DNA of 64,000 nucleotides from Xylanibacter rarus (GCF_001275135.1 NZ_LFQU01000019.1:18737-82736), one strand, 5' to 3'. Positions 8,385-18,303 are shown, numbered from the stretch's first letter. Numbers and translations are program-made. Notes: generated by a model not told the origin, from the sequence alone.

Positions 8385-11300
8385 CAAAGAAGAAAAGAAA
8401 CATCGTAGAGTGGGCCATGCACTATCGCCAGATAGTGATAATGGTGGCATGCTGTCTCGTGGCCTTCGGCGTCTACGGTCTGGCTGACATGAACAAGAAC
8501 GAGTTTCCCGACTTCACGGTGCGCCAGGGTGTGGTTGTAGCCGTCTATCCGGGTGTGTCGGCACAGGACGTTGAAGAACAGCTCACAAAGCCGCTCGAAA
8601 ACTACATATTCTCATATAAGGAAGTAAAGAAAGAGAAGACCAAGTCGTACAGCCGCAACGGCATGGCCATAATACAGATTGAGCTTAACGACGATGTGTC
8701 GGGCACCGACAAGGACAACTTCTGGAGCAAGTTCAAGCACGGCATCAACACGTTCAAGGCTCAGCTGCCTTCAGGTGTGCTTGCGCTCATGGTTCAGGAC
8801 GACTTCGGCGACACGTCGGCCCTGCTCATAACCATGGAGAGCAAGGACAAGACCTACCGCGAGCTCAACGACTATATGGACGACCTGAAAGACAGGCTGC
8901 GCCGCATTGAGAGCATCGGCCGCATGAACGTATTGGGAATGCAGAAGGAGCAAATATCAATATATCTCGACAGCGACAAGATGTCCCACTACGGCATAGG
9001 CACCAACACCATTGCCGCCAGCCTCTTTGCCAAGGGCTTCGTTACCACTGCCGGCACGCAGAAGGGCAACGGCTACGACAGTCCGATACAGGTGGAGCGC
9101 TCGCTCAACGTGGTGGGCGATGTTGAGCAACTCGTTGTCTACTCCGATCCGTCAGGCAACGTGGTACGTCTGAAGGACGTTGCCAAGATAAGGCGCGAGT
9201 ATCCCCAGCCGTCGTCGTATGTAACCAACAACGGACAGAAGTGTCTTGTGCTGAGTGTGGAGATGAAGAAGGGCCGCAGCATAACGGCCATGGGAGCTGA
9301 CATAGAAAAGGTGATGGACGAGTTTAAGTCGACATTGCCGTCAGACGTAACCATCTTCACCATAACGGACCAGACCAAAGTGGTAAACGACAGCGTCGTA
9401 AACTTTCTCCGTGAACTTCTCATTGCCATAGCAGCCGTCGTAATAGTGATAATGCTGTTCTTGCCGATGCGCGTCGCTCTTGTGGCGGCGTCCACCATCC
9501 CTATCTCTATTTTCATCTCATTAGGTTTGTTCTATGCGTTCGGCATAGAGCTCAACACGGTTACGCTGGCTGCTCTTATTGTTACGCTTGGCATGATTGT
9601 CGACAACTCCATCGTGATAATCGACAGCTACATGGAGATGCTTGCCGAGGGCAAGTCGCGCTGGACGGCATCTATCAGCAGTGCCACCCATTTCTTCAAG
9701 TCGATATTTTCGGCCACGCTTGCCATAAGCATCACGTTCTTCCCGTTCCTGCTTACTATGAACGGTATGTATCACGACTTTCTGCTTTATTTCCCGTGGT
9801 CCATCACCATCGTGCTGCTCATATCGCTTCTGGTGGCAGAGCTTATAGTGCCGTTCCTTCAGTTCTACTTCATACGCAAGCCTGTTGGCACAGGGGGTAA
9901 GAAGAAGTTCTCGTTCCTCGACCTCGTTCAGCGCTATTACGACTGGCTCATAGGCCGCTGCTTTGCCCATCCTTACATCACCGTTTCTGTCGGCGTGGCA
10001 AGCATAGTGATTGGTTCAGTCATGGTGTCACAGCTGCCGCAGAAGATGATGCCTACGGCCGAGCGCAACCAGTTTGCCGTTGAGATTTACCTTCCCGACG
10101 GCACGTCGCTCAAGCGCACCGCTGCCGTTGCCGACAGTCTGGAGCATATTCTGCGCAAAGACAGCCGCGTGGTGTCGGTGGCATCGTTCAAGGGCACTTC
10201 GTCGCCGCGTTTCCATGCAGCCTATGCGCCGCAGTTTGGCGGATCTAACTATACACAGTTTATCGTCAATACGAAGAGTAACCACGATACTGAGACCCTG
10301 CTGAAAGACTACCGCATGAAGTATGCCACACACTTCCCCGACGCTTATGTGAGGTTTAAGCAGCTGTCTTATTCGCAGGATGCCAATCCTGTTGAGCTAA
10401 GGCTTACGGGCGATGACTGGCAGCAGCTTAAGTCGGTTGCCGACTCCGTAACGCGCCTGTGGCGCAACAATCCTTACCTTATGCTTGTGCGCAACGACGT
10501 CAATGAGCCTCTGCTGACCACCGACGTAGTGCTCGACGAGACCAAGGCCGGCCGCATGGGCGTAACCAACGCCATGGTTGAGGCCACGCTCGCCACGCGC
10601 TATAACAGCAGCGGCATAAGTCTCGGCACGATATGGGACGGCGACTATAACTACGGAGTATGCCTTAAAGGCACTAATGCCGACTCGTCTGCTATGAAAG
10701 ACGTTGCCGACGAGCTTATACCCGTCAGCGGCGGACTCTCCGTGGTGCCCTTGCGTCAGATAGCCGATATTAAGCCTGTATGGGCTGACGGACAGATAGC
10801 TCACCGCAACGGTCTGCGCACCATCACCGTGATGGCAGATGTTGTCAACGATAAGAATGTAATGGAGCTGACCACCGAACTGCAGAAAAACTTCGACACG
10901 TCGCGCCTTCCTTCTGGCGTTACGGCCGAGTGGGGCGGCGAGTATGCCGAGTCGCAGGAGTCGCTGCCGCAGATTCTGTCGGCTCTTGCCGTGGCTGTGG
11001 TCATCATCTTCTTCATTCTTGTATGGCACTTCCATCGCATCAACACCGCCGTCCTGCTGCTCGTGTCGCTTGCCATGACAATATTTGGTACGAGCTTGGG
11101 TGTTGTTATTTCAGGCGTAACGTTCAGTCTTACGTGCTTCCTCGGCATAATCAGCCTGATGGGTATATTGGTGCGCAACGCCATAATAATGTATGACTAT
11201 GCCGAAGAGCTGCGCGAAAAGGAGAAACTGACCGCCCACGAGGCCATCTTCCTTTCGGCCAAGCGTCGTATGCGTCCCATCTTCCTTACCTCGGCGGCTG

Positions 11301-11488
11301 CCTCAATGGGTGTCATCCCGATGATTCTCGGCGGCAGCGGTCTGTGGATGCCCATGGGTTCTGTTATATGTTACGGCACGCTGGTTACGATGCTGCTCAT
11401 ACTCACCGTGCTGCCTGTGGCCTACTGGCTGCTGATGAGCGGATCGACAAAGCGTCGTGAGGCAGGACTGAAACTTGAAAATGAATGA
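8381..11488 (+). CDS. RND-family efflux transporter permease
   Basis: A 1035-residue inner-membrane proton-driven pump of the AcrB/CzcA superfamily. It shows the N-terminal membrane helix followed by DMNKNEFPDFTVRQG and YPGVSAQDVEEQLTKPLE, the periplasmic porter domains, the TM3-4 region with LGMIVDNSIVIID carrying the proton-relay-type Asp, and the mirrored second half with GIISLMGILVRNAIIMYD. The substrate cannot be read from sequence; the lack of the metal-pump His/Met clusters and the AraC neighbour suggest an organic substrate, which is inference. It is the middle gene of a three-gene operon, with TolC 24 bp downstream. Confidence 0.93.
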   Translation: MTKKKRNIVEWAMHYRQIVIMVACCLVAFGVYGLADMNKNEFPDFTVRQGVVVAVYPGVSAQDVEEQLTKPLENYIFSYKEVKKEKTKSYSRNGMAIIQIELNDDVSGTDKDNFWSKFKHGINTFKAQLPSGVLALMVQDDFGDTSALLITMESKDKTYRELNDYMDDLKDRLRRIESIGRMNVLGMQKEQISIYLDSDKMSHYGIGTNTIAASLFAKGFVTTAGTQKGNGYDSPIQVERSLNVVGDVEQLVVYSDPSGNVVRLKDVAKIRREYPQPSSYVTNNGQKCLVLSVEMKKGRSITAMGADIEKVMDEFKSTLPSDVTIFTITDQTKVVNDSVVNFLRELLIAIAAVVIVIMLFLPMRVALVAASTIPISIFISLGLFYAFGIELNTVTLAALIVTLGMIVDNSIVIIDSYMEMLAEGKSRWTASISSATHFFKSIFSATLAISITFFPFLLTMNGMYHDFLLYFPWSITIVLLISLLVAELIVPFLQFYFIRKPVGTGGKKKFSFLDLVQRYYDWLIGRCFAHPYITVSVGVASIVIGSVMVSQLPQKMMPTAERNQFAVEIYLPDGTSLKRTAAVADSLEHILRKDSRVVSVASFKGTSSPRFHAAYAPQFGGSNYTQFIVNTKSNHDTETLLKDYRMKYATHFPDAYVRFKQLSYSQDANPVELRLTGDDWQQLKSVADSVTRLWRNNPYLMLVRNDVNEPLLTTDVVLDETKAGRMGVTNAMVEATLATRYNSSGISLGTIWDGDYNYGVCLKGTNADSSAMKDVADELIPVSGGLSVVPLRQIADIKPVWADGQIAHRNGLRTITVMADVVNDKNVMELTTELQKNFDTSRLPSGVTAEWGGEYAESQESLPQILSALAVAVVIIFFILVWHFHRINTAVLLLVSLAMTIFGTSLGVVISGVTFSLTCFLGIISLMGILVRNAIIMYDYAEELREKEKLTAHEAIFLSAKRRMRPIFLTSAAASMGVIPMILGGSGLWMPMGSVICYGTLVTMLLILTVLPVAYWLLMSGSTKRREAGLKLENE

Positions 11489-11512
11489 TAAAAGTAAAAA
11501 TAAGAAAGCGTT

Positions 11513-12808
11513 ATGAACAATGATATAAAACTAATCGGGCGCGCCCTCTGCGGTCTGCTTGCCGTTCTTAGTCCGGCAGCTGTGCAGGCTCAGACGGGCC
11601 TCACGCCCGAGATGTGCCGCAGCATGGCCGTGAGCCATAATGCCAAGATGGTCAACGCCAAGAATGCAGTGGCTGAGGCAGAGCAGACAAAGAAAGAGGC
11701 CTTCACCAACTATTTTCCCATTGTCAGTGCCACCGGCATGGGCTTCAATGCCGACAAGGGCATGGCCAAGATGCAGCTTCAGCCCGACATGGCCATGGAG
11801 ATGTGCAAAAACGGACTCATGGGAGGCGTTACGGCAGTTCAGCCCCTGTTTGCCGGCGGACAGATTGTCAACGGCAACAAGCTTGCCGGACTGGGCGTTG
11901 ACGTGAGCAAGCTGCAGCTCGAAAAGTCGGAAAACGACGTGGAACTTACAGCCGAACAGTATTTCTGGCAGCTCGTGGCTCTTAACGAGAAACTCAACAC
12001 GCTGCACGTGGCTGACACTATGCTTACGCGCATTTATCGTGATGTGAACAACTCTGTCAACGCCGGCGTGGCGCTGAAGAACGACCTGCTGCAGGTGCAG
12101 CTCGAGAAGAACGACAACATGAGCAACCGCGTAAGCCTTGAGGGCAACATCGCGGTGGCAAGAATGCTGCTCGCACAATATCTCGGACTCGAGGACAGCA
12201 GCTTTGTCCTCGTGTCAGACATCAGGGTGGGAGAGATGCCCGAGTCGCCCGCCTCGCTGAAGAGCGACCACCGGTCGGCACTGCAGCTTACGCCCGAATA
12301 CCGCCTGCTCGAAAAGAACGTTGAGGCTACGAGGCTGAAGCAGAAGCTCGACGTGGGCAAGAACATGCCTACGGTGAGCGTAGGCGCCGGATATATGTAT
12401 CACGACCTGCTCGACTGCAGCCGCTCGTTTGGCGTGGTGTTTGCCACGGTCAACGTGCCGCTGTCGGCATGGTGGGGCGGAAGCCACGCCATAAAGCGCC
12501 GCAAGATGGAGGTTGCCGACGCGCAGACCGAGCTTACGGACAAGTCGCAGTTGCTCGTCATCGGCATGCAGAAGGCATGGAACGACCTCAACACGGCATA
12601 CACTCAGCTGGGCATAGCCTGCAAGTCGATAGAGCAGGCTGCCGAAAACCTGAGGCTCAACAACAGCTACTATCGCGCCGGAACCGCCACCATGACCGAC
12701 CTGCTGAAGGCTCAGACGCAATACACGCAGAGCCGCGACCGCTTCGTTGAAACTTATTGCAATTATAAAATACTGACTCTTCAATATCTTCAGTTAACAG
12801 GTAGATAG
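11513..12808 (+). CDS. TolC-family outer membrane efflux channel
   Basis: A 431-residue outer-membrane factor completing the tripartite pump. A signal peptide (about 1-27, cut near VQAQ) is followed by the repeated helical-coil architecture of TolC: EMCRSMAVSHNAKMVNAKNAVAEAE in the first half, an equivalent LTPEYRLLEKNVEATRLKQK in the second, and a C-terminal stretch with SYYRAGTATMTDLLKAQTQY, the usual TolC/OprM signature. It starts 24 bp after the pump gene and ends just ahead of a hairpin terminator. Confidence 0.92.
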   Translation: MNNDIKLIGRALCGLLAVLSPAAVQAQTGLTPEMCRSMAVSHNAKMVNAKNAVAEAEQTKKEAFTNYFPIVSATGMGFNADKGMAKMQLQPDMAMEMCKNGLMGGVTAVQPLFAGGQIVNGNKLAGLGVDVSKLQLEKSENDVELTAEQYFWQLVALNEKLNTLHVADTMLTRIYRDVNNSVNAGVALKNDLLQVQLEKNDNMSNRVSLEGNIAVARMLLAQYLGLEDSSFVLVSDIRVGEMPESPASLKSDHRSALQLTPEYRLLEKNVEATRLKQKLDVGKNMPTVSVGAGYMYHDLLDCSRSFGVVFATVNVPLSAWWGGSHAIKRRKMEVADAQTELTDKSQLLVIGMQKAWNDLNTAYTQLGIACKSIEQAAENLRLNNSYYRAGTATMTDLLKAQTQYTQSRDRFVETYCNYKILTLQYLQLTGR

Positions 12809-12823
12809 TATTGTTTTGACTTG

Positions 12824-12857
12824 CGCCCGGAGAGAATTCTTCGGGCGTGTTTTTTTT
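12824..12857 (+). terminator. Intrinsic terminator of the efflux operon
   Basis: CGCCCG (12824-12829) pairs with CGGGCG (12842-12847) around an AGAATTCT inner palindrome and is followed by a run of T. It lies 16 bp after the TolC stop codon. Confidence 0.8.
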
Positions 12858-12944
12858 GTCTGTCTGTTGTGCATGTTTTACCGAAAATATTACCATTATC
12901 CCGTTTTTCGTGCTGCTGCCGTGCCGTAAGTGCGGCGAAAGATG

Positions 12945-12952
12945 TAACTTTG
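12945..12952 (+). promoter_or_regulatory. Bacteroidetes -7 box (TAACTTTG)
   Basis: TAACTTTG lies 18 bases before the ATG at 12970. This makes that ATG, rather than the in-frame ATG at 12847 inside the preceding terminator, the likely start of the metallophosphoesterase. Confidence 0.6.
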
Positions 12953-12969
12953 CAGCCATACTTAAAACA

Positions 12970-14067
12970 ATGAAAACAATGTGGTTTGTTCTTTTCTTCG
13001 TGCTGCCGTTCGTCGGCCTTGCCTATGTTCTGTGGCATGTGTGGTACCTCCTGCCGCTGTCGGCGGGCTGGCGCTGGGCCGTGGTGAGCGTTGGTCTGGC
13101 GGCTTTTCTCACCCTGTTTCTTAACTTTTCGCGTGCCATCGACGGCCTTCCCCTCAATCTGGCTTCGGCATGTTACGAGGTGGGCAACTCCTCCATATTC
13201 ATCCTTCTTTATCTCGTTATCGCCTTTCTGCTGCTCGACCTCGGGCGGCTTCTTCACATAGTGCCGCGCTCATGGCTCTATTCCAACTGCATCGTGTCCA
13301 CGGTGCTGTTTGCCGTCGTAGCGCTTGTGTTCATTGCCGGCAACATTCATTATAACAACAAGGTGCGTCATACCATACAACTCACCACCGACAAGCATCT
13401 CGGACGCCCCGTCAAGGTGGTCATGATGAGCGACCTTCATCTCGGCTATCACAATCGCCGCAAGGAGCTGGCGCGCTGGGTGGACATGATTAACGCCGAG
13501 CATGCCGACCTTATTCTTATTGCCGGCGACATGATAGACATCAGCATGCGTCCGCTCATCGAGGAGAACATGGCGTCAGAGCTGCGCCGTCTCAACGCTC
13601 CGGTGTATGCCTGTCTTGGCAATCATGAGTATTACAGCGGCGAGCCGCAGGCGCAGAAGTTCTTTGCCGACGCCGGCATAACGCTGCTGCGCGACAGCAT
13701 GGCATGCGTGGGGCAGCTGTGCATCATAGGCCGCGACGACCGCACCAATCCGCGCCGCCGCAGCGTGGCGGAGCTTATGCGCCGTGCCGACAAGAGCAGA
13801 TACACCATTCTGCTCGACCATCAGCCCTATCATCTCGACCGCTCCGAGCGTGCCGGCGTTGACTTTCAGCTTAGCGGCCACACCCATCGCGGGCAGCTAT
13901 GGCCCATATCGTGGATAACCGACCGCATCTACGAGTGCTCTTACGGACCGTGGCAGCGCGGCAACACGCAATATTATGTAAGTTCGGGCCTTGGCATCTG
14001 GGGCGGCAAGTTCCGCATAGGCACCTGTTCAGAGTATGTTGTGGCTACGATAACGGGGCGCAAATAG
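12970..14067 (+). CDS. Membrane-anchored metallophosphoesterase (YkuE-like)
   Basis: A 365-residue protein with four hydrophobic helices in the first 130 residues followed by a calcineurin-like phosphoesterase domain. The metal-binding motifs are all present: MSDLHLGYH, IAGDMID, CLGNHEYY, DHQPYH and SGHTHRGQLW. Related YkuE-type enzymes act on lipid or nucleotide phosphoesters at the membrane; the substrate here is unknown. The frame extends upstream to 12847, but that region overlaps the efflux terminator and a -7 box at 12945, so the start at 12970 is preferred. It is probably a single-gene transcript ending before the hairpin at 14194. Confidence 0.88.
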   Translation: MKTMWFVLFFVLPFVGLAYVLWHVWYLLPLSAGWRWAVVSVGLAAFLTLFLNFSRAIDGLPLNLASACYEVGNSSIFILLYLVIAFLLLDLGRLLHIVPRSWLYSNCIVSTVLFAVVALVFIAGNIHYNNKVRHTIQLTTDKHLGRPVKVVMMSDLHLGYHNRRKELARWVDMINAEHADLILIAGDMIDISMRPLIEENMASELRRLNAPVYACLGNHEYYSGEPQAQKFFADAGITLLRDSMACVGQLCIIGRDDRTNPRRRSVAELMRRADKSRYTILLDHQPYHLDRSERAGVDFQLSGHTHRGQLWPISWITDRIYECSYGPWQRGNTQYYVSSGLGIWGGKFRIGTCSEYVVATITGRK

Positions 14068-14193
14068 CCGTCGTCAGAAAAAGTCCCTGAAAATCGTAAC
14101 ATTTTACATAATTTTCCCTTTCAGATTAGATATTTAAGTCCTAAAATAAGCCTATCCATTAAGGAATATTTATCGATTTACTTTCGAATTGTT

Positions 14194-14230
14194 AGTGGCC
14201 GAGTTACGCATTGTAACTCGGCCACTTTTT
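14194..14230. terminator. Perfect 14-bp hairpin terminator
   Basis: AGTGGCCGAGTTAC (14194-14207) and GTAACTCGGCCACT (14213-14226) pair perfectly around a 5-base loop, followed by TTTT. It separates the metallophosphoesterase from the accessory cassette. Confidence 0.8.
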
Positions 14231-14460
14231 ATGCAAAAGTGGCCCACTTTTCAAGCCTAACTCATAGCCTTTTTTCGTGGATTCTGATGGAATAGGAGAG
14301 ACGGACCATGATATTAAGAGTAAAGGAACGGTTTTTTTGTGTTATTGAATGGGAAAGCAACATGGTAAATCATTAGAAGCTATACTCATGTTGGCATATA
14401 TCCGTCAATACAGAGAATATTTTTCTTGTAATACATCACGCTTATTAGTCAATAATTATT

Positions 14461-14468
14461 TATCTTTG
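14461..14468 (+). promoter_or_regulatory. Bacteroidetes -7 box (TATCTTTG), candidate promoter of the cassette
   Basis: TATCTTTG matches TAnnTTTG and lies 155 bases before the methyltransferase start, which would give a long untranslated leader. No well-spaced -33 TTTG was found. Confidence 0.45.
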
Positions 14469-14622
14469 CATACGTAACGGAATATGAACATTGCATTGTA
14501 AATAATCTAAGCAATAAACATTTGGACAACTTGAAATTGCTATGAAGTAAACATCTTTTTATACAAATTTCTGACAGAATGCAATTGTTTATTATTGTAG
14601 CATTATAATTAAAATAGACACA

Positions 14623-16380
14623 ATGGCAAAAAAGACAAAGTCGTTTTCACATATAGAGGCGCAGGATGCGCTCGAGAAGTTAAATGAAAGCAGACCTTCA
14701 GGAGAAGAGCTGATATATAGTCTTCTCCGTATATTTTGTGGTTACGGTGATGGCAATATAAAACGCATCCGCGACGGAGTGGGCAATAAGGCAAAAGACG
14801 GACGAACTGTGCTTATACCAAATCTGATAGCATATCGCCCGAAAGGTGAGCTTGACTTCTATGATGAGATAAAGGATATGCAGGCAGACAAAAAGATAAT
14901 AAAGCATACGCCTCGTCTTTTTGTAGTAAGCGACGGAAGTAAAATTGTGGCTCTCGACCCTAAAGAGCAAGATATATATGAAAACGAAGTAGGGTTGTTG
15001 TGGAAAGATTTTGAGTTTTTTTGCCCGCTTGCCGGTATAGAGAAAATAAGAAATGTTGAAGAAGCTGAAGCTGATATAAAGTCAGCGGAGCTTATGGCTA
15101 AGATATTTGATGAGATAAGGCGTCATAATGATATTAAGGATAAAGAAGAGATGCATAATCTTAATATCTTTATGTCGCGCCTCTTGTTCTGCTATTTTGC
15201 TGAAGACACGAACCTGTTTCCTGAACAGAATCTTTTTACAAATGCCATAATACAGTTTACTGCTGAAGACGGACACGACCTTGCAGAGTTTATCGACAGG
15301 GCTTTTTTTGCAATGTCTACCGACAATCCTGACGTACGTAATACTTTGCCTAAGCAGTTTTCTGTTTTTCCATACGTCAACGGCGGATTGTTTAAAGAAC
15401 GCATACCCATACCAGTGTTGAGCCGTCGTACACGTGTGCTTATGATTAAGTGTGGTGATTTTGATTGGAAAGACATTAATCCCGACATATTCGGCTCTAT
15501 GATTCAGGCTGTCGTAACTCCAGAGATGCGTGCCGGGCTGGGTATGCATTATACGTCTGTGCCTAACATTATGAAACTTATCTGTCCGTTGTTTCTCGAT
15601 GATTTGCGTGATGAATTTACTGTGGCGAAAGACACAAAAGACATAAAGCGTTTGCGCAGACTGTTGGCAAGGCTTGGAAAAATAAAGTTTTTCGATCCGG
15701 CTTGTGGTAGTGGCAACTTCCTTATCGTTACATATAAGCGTATTCGTGAACTTGAAATTGAGATATGGGAAGTTTTGCGCAAACTTGGAGAATCAGAACT
15801 GCCGATGTCTAATATAAGTCTGCAACAGTTTTATGGCATCGAGATTGACGATTTTGCATGCGATACGGCTACGCTTTCTCTTTGGTTAGCTGAACATCAG
15901 ATGAATAATAAGTTTTATTCTGCATTTGGTGTCCATGTTGACGCTTTACCTCTTCGTCCGAGCGGACACATTGTGTGCCAGAATGCGTGTCGTGTTGATT
16001 GGAATACAGTTTGTCCGCACACGCCAGATGAGGAAGTTTATGTTATGGGGAATCCTCCGTATTTAGGGAGTAGGCGACAAAACAAAGAACAGAAAACAGA
16101 CATGGAGATTTTATTCAAGGAAAATTTTGGTGAATTAGATTATATTTCATGTTGGTTTTTTGCAGGCTCAAATTATATTAAAAACACCAAAGGTAAATAT
16201 GCTTTTGTATCAACAAATTCAATATGCCAAGGATTACAGATGTCAATATTGTGGAAAAGGATTGTAGCCAATAATGAAGCTATCAATTTTGCATATACTT
16301 CATTCAAATGGTCTAATAATGCAAGATTGAATGCTGCTGTAACTGTTATTATTGTTGGTGTATGTAATGAAAAAATATAA
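14623..16380 (+). CDS. YeeA/MmeI-type DNA adenine methyltransferase, N-terminal part (frameshifted)
   Basis: A 585-residue fragment of a class I SAM-dependent DNA methyltransferase. The N-terminal region with KHTPRLFVVSDGSKIVALD (about 94-112) and FEFFCPLAGIEK (130-141) resembles B. subtilis YeeA (DnmA). A helical spacer follows, then SAM motif I DPACGSGNF (358-366) and catalytic motif IV NPPY (477-480), which indicate N6-adenine methylation. The frame stops at 16378-16380, but the missing C-terminal specificity part continues in another frame from 16371. Adding one A to the A6 run at 16370-16375 rejoins the halves into about 891 residues, near the YeeA length. No clear PD-(D/E)XK nuclease site is visible in the N-terminus, so cutting may fall to a partner protein. 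Confidence 0.85.
   Translation: MAKKTKSFSHIEAQDALEKLNESRPSGEELIYSLLRIFCGYGDGNIKRIRDGVGNKAKDGRTVLIPNLIAYRPKGELDFYDEIKDMQADKKIIKHTPRLFVVSDGSKIVALDPKEQDIYENEVGLLWKDFEFFCPLAGIEKIRNVEEAEADIKSAELMAKIFDEIRRHNDIKDKEEMHNLNIFMSRLLFCYFAEDTNLFPEQNLFTNAIIQFTAEDGHDLAEFIDRAFFAMSTDNPDVRNTLPKQFSVFPYVNGGLFKERIPIPVLSRRTRVLMIKCGDFDWKDINPDIFGSMIQAVVTPEMRAGLGMHYTSVPNIMKLICPLFLDDLRDEFTVAKDTKDIKRLRRLLARLGKIKFFDPACGSGNFLIVTYKRIRELEIEIWEVLRKLGESELPMSNISLQQFYGIEIDDFACDTATLSLWLAEHQMNNKFYSAFGVHVDALPLRPSGHIVCQNACRVDWNTVCPHTPDEEVYVMGNPPYLGSRRQNKEQKTDMEILFKENFGELDYISCWFFAGSNYIKNTKGKYAFVSTNSICQGLQMSILWKRIVANNEAINFAYTSFKWSNNARLNAAVTVIIVGVCNEKI
16370..16375 (+). other. Frameshift site in an A6 run
   Basis: In the first frame the codons read AAT GAA AAA ATA TAA. 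With one extra A they read AAT GAA AAA AAT ATA AAT AAG and continue without a stop into the specificity domain. This fits a one-base loss from an A7 run by sequencing error, slippage mutation or phase variation. Confidence 0.8.
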
Positions 16381-16502
16381 ATAAGAAAATAATTTATAAT
16401 AATGGACATTTAAAATATGTAAAAAATATTTCTCCTTTATTAATTGATGCACCAACAGTTTTTGTTGAAAGTGTTTCAAAACCTCTATGTAAAGTACCTG
16501 GT

Positions 16503-17297
16503 ATGAATTTTGGAAACATGCCTGCAGATGGGGGATTTTTATTGTTTTCATCGAATGAAAAAAATGATTTCATTCAGAAAGAACCTCAAAGTTCCGCTTA
16601 TTTTCGACAAATATATGGGTCTGATGAATTTATTAATGGGAGAGAACGCTGGTGTTTGTGGTTGTATGGCAAAAAAATAGATGATTTTGAACAAATGCCT
16701 TTAATAAAAGAACGTATAGATAATGTACGTAAAATCAGATTGAGATCTTCACGCCCACATTTAGCAGAAACTCCGCATCTTTTTGCTCAGATAACGCAAC
16801 CATTAGGTATTCCTTTTATTATAATTCCAAGTGTCTCTTCTGAACGACGTGAATACATTCCTATGGGGTATTTAGATAGTTCTAAGTTGGCAACTAATCT
16901 ATGTATGGTAATTGGTACTAAGGATATTTTTCTTTTTGCTGTTCTTACCAGTAAGATGCATATGGTATGGGTTAAGACTGTGGGGGGAAGATTAAAGACT
17001 GATTACCGTTATTCTGCACAGCTTTGTTATAATACTTTCCCTTTTCCTGCTATCAGCGAATCGCAGAAATCGGAGTTGGAAGAATTGGCACAAGAGGTTT
17101 TGGATATTCGTGACGAACATTTTGACATGACACTTGGCGAAATGTATAACCCAGAAACAATGCCTGACGATTTAAAAGATGTACACCGTCGGCTTGACCT
17201 CGCCGTTGAGCGTTGCTACCGCCTTGAACCTTTCACCTCGGACGAAGAACGCCTTGAATGTTTGTTTAATTTGTATGTTAAAATGACGAAGAAATGA
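16503..17297 (+). CDS. YeeA/MmeI-type DNA methyltransferase, C-terminal target-recognition part
   Basis: This frame is the continuation of the methyltransferase and has no independent start signal; the first ATG is at 16503, but the frame is open from 16371 and encodes homologous-looking protein (ISPLLIDAPTVFVESVSKPL) before it. It includes the target-recognition region (RERWCLWLYGKKIDDFEQMP, RIDNVRKIRLRSS, TQPLGIPFIIIPSVSSERR) and the conserved C-terminal helical part (YNTFPFPAISESQKSELEEL, LDLAVERCYRL), all typical of YeeA/MmeI-like enzymes. Alone it would not be functional. Its stop (TGA) is 29 bp before the start of the next gene. Confidence 0.8.
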   Translation: MNFGNMPADGGFLLFSSNEKNDFIQKEPQSSAYFRQIYGSDEFINGRERWCLWLYGKKIDDFEQMPLIKERIDNVRKIRLRSSRPHLAETPHLFAQITQPLGIPFIIIPSVSSERREYIPMGYLDSSKLATNLCMVIGTKDIFLFAVLTSKMHMVWVKTVGGRLKTDYRYSAQLCYNTFPFPAISESQKSELEELAQEVLDIRDEHFDMTLGEMYNPETMPDDLKDVHRRLDLAVERCYRLEPFTSDEERLECLFNLYVKMTKK

Positions 17298-17325
17298 AGA
17301 ATAAAGATACACTTATTTATATTGA

Positions 17326-18303
17326 TGACATTTTTTCGGAAGAAAAAAGAAAAGCAGTTTATGCATGTTCCATGATTGTTCAAATGAATCAATTGGTTCG
17401 CATGTATTTTCTCGATCACATATCTTAAAACCAATAAGTAAAGACCTTAATATATACCAATTTAATCAAAGGCCATTAATATTCCTTAGTAATAAGCATG
17501 ATGTCTTTTGTTATAAATTAGAACCTATTAGAAACGCTTTTATATTTAAAGGTTTTTGTCAAAAACATGATAATGATTTATTTAAATCTATTGAACCGCA
17601 CAATGGATTTGTCGATTGGTCACAGAAAAAGTCTCAATATTTATTAAGTTATCGAACAATTTGTCGGGAAATTTATGCTAATAATGTTGTTATAAATGTT
17701 ATTGATACAATTTCTAAAGATAATTATGCAAAACGGCAATCAATCAATCTTTTTAGTTTAGAAAAACAATTAATAACATTACAATATACAAGAGAAAATT
17801 TATTTTACTATAAATCTTTGTTGGAAAAAGATATTCTTAAGGAAGATTTTTCAAGTATAAGTTTTAAATATATTGAGTTACCTTTTCAATTTGACCTTTG
17901 TGTTTCTGCCCCAATCTACATTGATTATGGTAATGGTCTATGTTTTAATTCTGATTGTCAAGAATTAAATATTGTAAATATATTTCCTTATTATGGCAAA
18001 ACAATTATACTTTTTGGCTATTTACAAAAGTTTAATAATCAATGGATGGATGGTATCTTGCCTAAGTTCAAATCACCATATCCACATATTGTAAGTTCTG
18101 CTTTTGTAGATATACTTTATCGGGCAGAATTTAATGCTATGTCCCCATCTTTATATGATTCTCTTGATAAAGACTTATTAAATGAATTCTTTAGAACGTG
18201 GAAAAAGGAAGTAAATAATTTTTCTGATGATATGCAAGAGGTATCACATTTATTTTATTATACTTTAAATGAGCTTATGCCAAAATCATGGAAAGATTTA
18301 TAG
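17326..18303 (+). CDS. Unrecognised protein with Cys/His motif in the restriction-like cassette
   Basis: About 325 residues if begun at the ATG at 17326; the ATG at 17365 would cut off Cys13 of the motif C-x4-C-x6-SH (CMFHDCSNESIGSH). A second motif, GFCQKHDNDLF, lies about 60 residues on. The pattern of two Cys, a His, and C-x2-HD suggests a metal-binding or degenerate HNH-like module, which is inference. The remainder is an AT-rich mixed alpha/beta region with no membrane segments that I do not recognise. Codon use is markedly more AT-rich than the flanking genes. Placement between the methyltransferase and helicase genes on the same strand suggests a role in, or capture by, the cassette. 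Confidence 0.65.

Larger units (their letters stand above)
14068..14622. other. Intergenic region upstream of the restriction-like cassette
   Basis: Apart from the hairpin at 14194-14226 and a -7 box at 14461, nothing coding is visible. Base composition drops sharply in GC here and marks the left edge of the accessory cassette. No tRNA, integrase remnant or obvious attachment repeat was seen. Confidence 0.6.

Noticed and set aside
12847-12969. Upstream extension of the metallophosphoesterase gene to 12847
   Set aside because: The extension overlaps the efflux terminator and a -7 box; the signal-anchor region starts at the ATG at 12970.
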